Source: Echinostoma caproni
Lineage: Eukaryota; Platyhelminthes; Trematoda; Plagiorchiida; Echinostomatidae
Length of the DNA: 64,000 nucleotides
Assembly (NCBI GenBank): GCA_900618425.1
Contig: UZAN01039754.1
Coordinates: 1 to 64,000 of the forward strand
Reading direction: 5' to 3'
Positions 60,076 to 64,000 of this stretch are shown piece after piece; within the stretch, counting starts at the first letter, position 1; every line of letters begins with the position of its first letter. The notes beneath the pieces were generated by a model. That model ran no database searches. It saw nothing but the letters and a program-made list of their open reading frames with translations, and was not told the DNA's origin. A program made the position numbers and the translations under genes.

Positions 60076-60450
60076 TCAAATAACGACATCATCCAACGAA
60101 CCTCTCTGATTTAGTATGATGATCAAGTATAAGCGCTCTGTTAATGGAACCTTCCAATCCTCAGGTTCCATCACCGACAAACAAAACCGAGGCTTCCGGT
60201 GGGATAGGCTTGTCACTCCAATAACTGGTATGAGGTTTCCACTAAGGATGAACGGCAAGGTTGAAAGATGACGTAGAAGAATCAAGCAAAGCGGATAAAA
60301 TAAGGCTTTGAATTTTAATCGAGGACAAAGTCCAAGCAAGAAAAAAACGCAGCGAAATTGACTGACAAGAGAACAACCAAACGAGACTGACAGCCGAATA
60401 GAAGAAAACGCACTGAACGAGAACGAAAACAATTTGAAATCTGCAAGCAA
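60076..60450 (-). CDS. Unassigned hydrophobic open frame
   Basis: A 124-codon minus frame of T/C-rich composition (Phe, Leu, Ser) ends in a more balanced MEPEDWKVPLTERLYLI segment. The first half is what a polypyrimidine-rich intron would give when translated. An excellent acceptor-like tract ending TTCGTTGCAG lies at about 60508-60550, but no matching phase-0 donor follows. Not convincing as a gene. Confidence 0.15.
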   Translation of the reverse strand: MLADFKLFSFSFSAFSSIRLSVSFGCSLVSQFRCVFFLLGLCPRLKFKALFYPLCLILLRHLSTLPFILSGNLIPVIGVTSLSHRKPRFCLSVMEPEDWKVPLTERLYLIIILNQRGSLDDVVI

Positions 60451-60884
60451 ACTGGCATCCGATTTTTCGTAAAAACGTTCTCACCAGTAGATCGTGCAAA
60501 CTGCAACGAATTGAGATAAAAATCACAAAGAAATCAGGAGAAAAACAAGTTTTGCACACTGGCGAAGATACTGTCCTGTACATAGTTGCGTAGAACAAAA
60601 TAAATTTTTAGCCCCGAGATACAAGTGCGTTGATTGTTTCAGATGAATTAATGGCTGTATGTGATGGAAATCGTTTTTGGGTATGTTACAAAAACTCTGC
60701 TTGCTCGTTACTTAATTTGGGGCTATCTCGAGTGTAATGCAAACGCGTTGTATGCGGTGACACATGCGGAATGAAAGACATGTCGAACGACAGCCACTTG
60801 ACTGCACAGGCGTTCTTTGATCTATCTAATGTATATTCTCATCCTATAGGGGGAAATTTCCTTTACGGGAGATGTCCGTCTTAG

Positions 60885-61379
60885 TTAGCTACAACAACAC
60901 CATTTTGATTGTTTTCGACCATTTGGTGGTGGCTCGATGTACTGAATAGTTCGCGTGGAACGATTGCTCAGTGTTCGACTGGAAGTACTTGTCACTGAAG
61001 AAATGCCTGAGGCGCGAGGTGACAAAAGGGATTGTCTTTGGTCTGACTTCGCTGAAGGATTCATCTGAGGCGGTTCATGACTCAGTGCACTTGAGTCTGG
61101 CATAGCTGACGCTAGGCCGTCTGTAACAATATTAACTCGACGGGTACGTGCTGAAGGTTGTGGTTTAGTCCTCACACTTGAATTGCGAGATACCCGCGGG
61201 AGTGCGGCGGATTTGGAGCGATGAGTTTTGTCCGGAAGACTGCGAGTACGTCGCAGTGAGCTGGATTCCAATTCGGCTGATTGAATACGTTTTTCTTCGG
61301 ATTTCACAGCAGCGGTCAATTGTGTATGTCGTCTGTTGTCTACAGCTATAAGACCACCCGAAGAGTGTTTGTTGTGGAT
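60885..61379 (-). CDS. Alternative terminal exon ending in a CCCS cysteine box
   Basis: This exon encodes 164 residues and a TAA stop. The acceptor is a run of T and C ending in TTTTTAG at 61386-61380, and the frame begins with ATC in phase 0. The product is basic and Ser/Thr/Arg-rich, with no hydrophobic segment, and reads as disordered. It ends in KQSKWCCCS. A C-terminal Cys-x-x-Ser of this kind resembles a CaaX box with neighbouring cysteines for palmitoylation, suggesting a membrane anchor; a Cys at the a2 position is not typical, so prenylation is inferred with caution. It lies upstream of the other exons of the locus and shares their phase. It is therefore either an alternative 3' end of the same gene or the last exon of a separate upstream gene. 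I found no clear AATAAA close downstream. Confidence 0.65.
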   Translation of the reverse strand: MHNKHSSGGLIAVDNRRHTQLTAAVKSEEKRIQSAELESSSLRRTRSLPDKTHRSKSAALPRVSRNSSVRTKPQPSARTRRVNIVTDGLASAMPDSSALSHEPPQMNPSAKSDQRQSLLSPRASGISSVTSTSSRTLSNRSTRTIQYIEPPPNGRKQSKWCCCS

Positions 61380-62178
61380 CTAAAAAGAGAAATTAAATTA
61401 AATTTGACTTAGAATCGAATGGAACAGACAAGAATTTATCTTGATTCTGGAGTAGGTGAAAAAGTTTTTACGTAAATAATAAATAATTTCCAGTTTTTCT
61501 GCCCGATTCATTTGGCTAGCCAGATCTGCCAATCCCAATTTCGAGGCTGGACAAGTTGCGCAGCATTTTATCGATCAAACGGTCAAACTCAAAACAGAAG
61601 AAAGTAAACTAAATGAACTTTAACAAATATTTTTCAAACCACCTTAATCCTGCTAGGTAAGCTGCAAACAGTGATTCCTATTTATTCTGTCTCTAGCGTG
61701 CTTGGGTGGAATGAATCGTAAAGTCATTTTCTGGAAGCATTCAGGCGAAAGACTCTCTAGCCTTCAGGGTTTCTTTAATTCTCATGTGATTTTTGTCTAT
61801 TGTTGAAACGGTTCACGATGTTGATGTTTCATCAATACGTATGTCACTTGGAAGAACTTGCAACCGGTTTTCACTTCGGTTTACGGTGAACAAATCAAGC
61901 TAATGTAAGTCGGACACATTTTTGTTATCAACTGAACTATGTGCACGCTCCTGTTGTTGCATTTGCGGCCAAACTCGTCACCAATATTTGATAACACATA
62001 AATGTGATGTAAATAAAAGACCAGAAACTTCAAAAATGTACTATTTTGTTATTATCTTTCTAAAATTCAGCTGCGTTTTTCGTGAACTAGTTTGTAAAAT
62101 GTGTCCCTGTCCGTTAGCTGTAGCATGTATAACATTATTATTACATGCAATGAAAACGTTTAAGATAACCGACAAAGA

Positions 62179-62223
62179 GCACTGGAAAGCTGTTTCGTCC
62201 TGTTTGAGACTCGTCAGCAGTGC
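62179..62223 (-). ncRNA. Hammerhead-ribozyme-like fold, copy 4
   Basis: On the minus strand helix I (GCACTG with CAGTGC, six perfect pairs), the CTGACGAG core, helix II, CGAAAC and a TTTC cleavage region lie in order. Both conserved cores are intact and the U before the cleavage position is present. Helix III is very short and one of its pairs is mismatched. This is the best-preserved copy of this family here. The flank (62265-62332) carries the same sequence as the arms of the 15911-16160 foldback. Confidence 0.75.
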
Positions 62224-62340
62224 GTTCCTTTTGTGTTCTTGCATGAAATTAAGTAACGATCTCTCAAGGAGTGAAACCCACACCCAAGAACATCGAGATT
62301 GCCTGGTGTTTCTTAACAATCGAATGGGTTAATTAAAGCT

Positions 62341-63970
62341 TACCACTCTAAGATCATTATATTTCCCTCTTGGTTTGACCCGGATTTTATATCAAACAAA
62401 TCGCGCATCAAGAAGCTGTTTAAAAAAAAATCAATTCCTAGTCTGTTCCTTGTTGCCAGATTGTAGGTGATCTTCTTAGGACTTCACGACCGGAGTCACA
62501 GGCTGACCCGGAAAACAGCAGGGCATTGTGTCTGTAAACCGCAATCCAGTGAGGTCGTTTTCCGGTCTCTCGGGTATTGCGTCCTTGGTGCGTGACTCAT
62601 AAGTCCATGATACCTAGTATACCCTAAAACCAAATGAAGTCAATAACCAGCACAATCTGGATGCCATGGAGCTAGTGCGTTTGAAAAGTTTGGAGCTACG
62701 GCTTACTAGAGGCACCAAATGAGTCAAGATTCACTGGTTCACCAACCTGACCTTAGCCCCGAATATTGGTCATCATGAGTGGTTGGCTGTGGAGCCGTTT
62801 CCAGTTTTTAGACCCAAACATTGAAAATCTTTGCTAAAAGCTAAGTCAAGATTTTATGCCAAGATGTTTGAGCGCATTATCATTTTTGTTATTGGTTTGT
62901 TATCCAGAATGACTGTTACGATTCCATACATTTCTTGAATAAGCCAGGGAATATCATTAACAGAAATTTAGTTTAATAAATAATTTAACCGTTTCTCTAC
63001 TCAGATTAATTCAGAGTTGAATCGATTGTGTAAATGTTTTCTGGTGAGATAGGGATTGCTAGATTGGTAGAAAAGCCAATTTGATTAGGTGGGTACTTAT
63101 AGCTCTTCCTTTTACAGGAAAATACTAGATGACTCTTTATCGTCCAAATTGAAGTTCCATTGGATTTTCTTAATGTCACTCAACTTCAGCACTAATATGA
63201 CATCCGGAGTTTAGGGCATTCCGCCACAGCTAGGTCAAACTTGGCTTATTAGGCGTAATCGTGACTTCTGTGTTTTGAGGCGGAAAAAACTGTCCATGTT
63301 GAATAAAACGATCTATGCAAACCATTGATTGCGTCTTGAATGATCGATGTAGTGTAGATTACTAGGTTACTGTTTCCTGGCTAAACTGAAGATATCTAAT
63401 TTCCATCCACAGATATGATTAGAATATGAGCTAAATGTGTCAGAAGATGATATTTTCGATACCTAGTTCTCATCGAGAGGAGCAGTACATTAATGGACGA
63501 TTAAGATGGTCACTCGGTGATCTGCGAAGAGATGTGAAGATTTTGATTAGTTTGACTCGGGTCGAGATTATTCCTATTTGCTTTCGGCACGGTCAAATTT
63601 TCAGGCACCTTAGTGTATGTTGATTTCATTATTTCACCGGTTCCTAATAGTTTAAACTGAAGTTCATTTAGCGGCAATTTCATTCTAGTGTCTCATGCAC
63701 AATAAAATGGAAGACTAAGTAAGAGTTTTCTTTTCTGTCAATCCCAACGGCAAGTGACATACCTTTATAGATGCAAATAAAATCGGGGTGAATACCATTA
63801 AACGATTGTAGTTCATGGAGTTACATAATTTTCCTTAAATCTAAATGCAGTTCGTTCCTCGAATGTCCGATGTGGCTTCGGTAAACCCAAAGAGTATCTT
63901 TTTCGGATGAATAATTAGTTTTTGGTGTTACCTTAACCGCCACCACCAACAACAGAAGATATGGGCTTAC
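62341..63970. other. Intron of the main gene, nothing recognised
   Basis: No exon, named repeat or structure could be supported. Short plus-strand frames (for example at 63435) are not distinctive. Confidence 0.4.
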
Positions 63971-64000
63971 TTCACTTGCGTGCTTTCCGTTTGGCTCGGA
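63971..64000 (-). CDS. Exon of the main gene, cut by the window edge
   Basis: The last 30 bases, read on the minus strand, are open in phase 0 and give SEPNGKHASE. They are followed at 63970 by a good donor (GTAAGC). The acceptor lies outside the window. Composition and phase match the other exons of the gene downstream. With only ten residues visible, this could be chance; the donor and the shared phase are the support. Confidence 0.4.

Larger units (their letters stand above)
8464..64000 (-). other. Locus of a large multi-exon gene (partial), introns full of repeats
   Basis: This span holds a minus-strand gene that enters from beyond the right edge and ends at the stop codon at 8464. At least twelve exons with GT donors and AG acceptors were read by eye, giving about 1.6 kb of coding sequence over more than 55 kb. 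All trusted exons are phase 0 at both ends, which is the main reason for joining them into one gene. The coding sequence is rich in Ser, Arg, Lys, His and Pro and looks disordered. A second possible terminal exon lies at 60885-61379. I do not recognise the family. Phase agreement alone does not prove a single gene: two neighbouring genes, the upstream one ending at 60885, would look the same. The 5' end is outside the window. Confidence 0.6.

Noticed and set aside
60508..60550. Excellent acceptor tract ending TTCGTTGCAG on the minus strand
   Set aside because: The nearest donor (GTGAGA) would leave a 16-base exon that breaks the frame; no other donor follows in a usable phase.

Overview
The window reads as nuclear DNA of a multicellular animal, most likely a parasitic flatworm (digenean trematode). 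The grounds are: short coding exons bounded by GT/AG splice signals and separated by introns of up to about 15 kb; many decayed RTE-like and CR1-like non-LTR retrotransposons; tRNA-headed SINEs; and dispersed repeats carrying hammerhead-ribozyme folds of the kind known from schistosomes and Penelope-like elements. There is one assembly gap (16592-17353) and there are single Ns at 13676, 16163, 39454, 50170, 54230 and 55778. The species assignment is inference.

The main gene lies on the minus strand and appears to fill most of the window. It runs from beyond position 64000 down to a stop codon at 8464. I built it from splice signals read by eye. The exons I trust, in 5' to 3' order, are 64000-63971 (cut by the window edge), 58448-58410, 56708-56685, 55405-55298, 55153-55013, 53352-53239, 50771-50643, 35581-35387, 28019-27924, 11382-11293, 9914-9795 and 8961-8464. 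A 30-base exon at 51588-51559 is likely. A second, earlier terminal exon at 61379-60885 could end a shorter product. Every one of these exons can be read as starting and ending between codons (phase 0), so any of them could be skipped or joined without changing frame. The predicted protein is disordered, basic and rich in Ser, Arg and His, with a short charged coiled-coil piece. Both alternative C-termini end in a cysteine box that looks like a prenylation/palmitoylation signal (CCIS and CCCS). I do not recognise the gene; a lipid-anchored, membrane-associated scaffold with many splice forms is the best inference.

The introns and the 3' flank (1-8460) are largely mobile-element debris. RTE-like remnants lie at 460-900 (+), 1200-3560 (-), 22820-25720 (-), 33200-34850 (+), 43366-44930 (-) and 45447-46570 (-). 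CR1-like remnants lie at about 22300-22640, 38150-39430, 42600-43010 and 57480-58100 (all +). SINE-type tRNA-like units lie at 4145-4245, 13421-13591, 31515-31690, 41893-42060, 42110-42240, 45165-45300 and 49930-49985. All retrotransposon frames are broken.

The most striking non-coding features are hammerhead-ribozyme-like folds. Four belong to one dispersed repeat (15739-15783, 16051-16095, 35912-35956, 62179-62223, minus strand). One at 40131-40172 (+) has a long extended helix I. A third type is duplicated head to head in a 99-base near-perfect inverted repeat at 32247-32453. Other foldback structures are at 15911-16160, 41348-41640 and 12240-12275.
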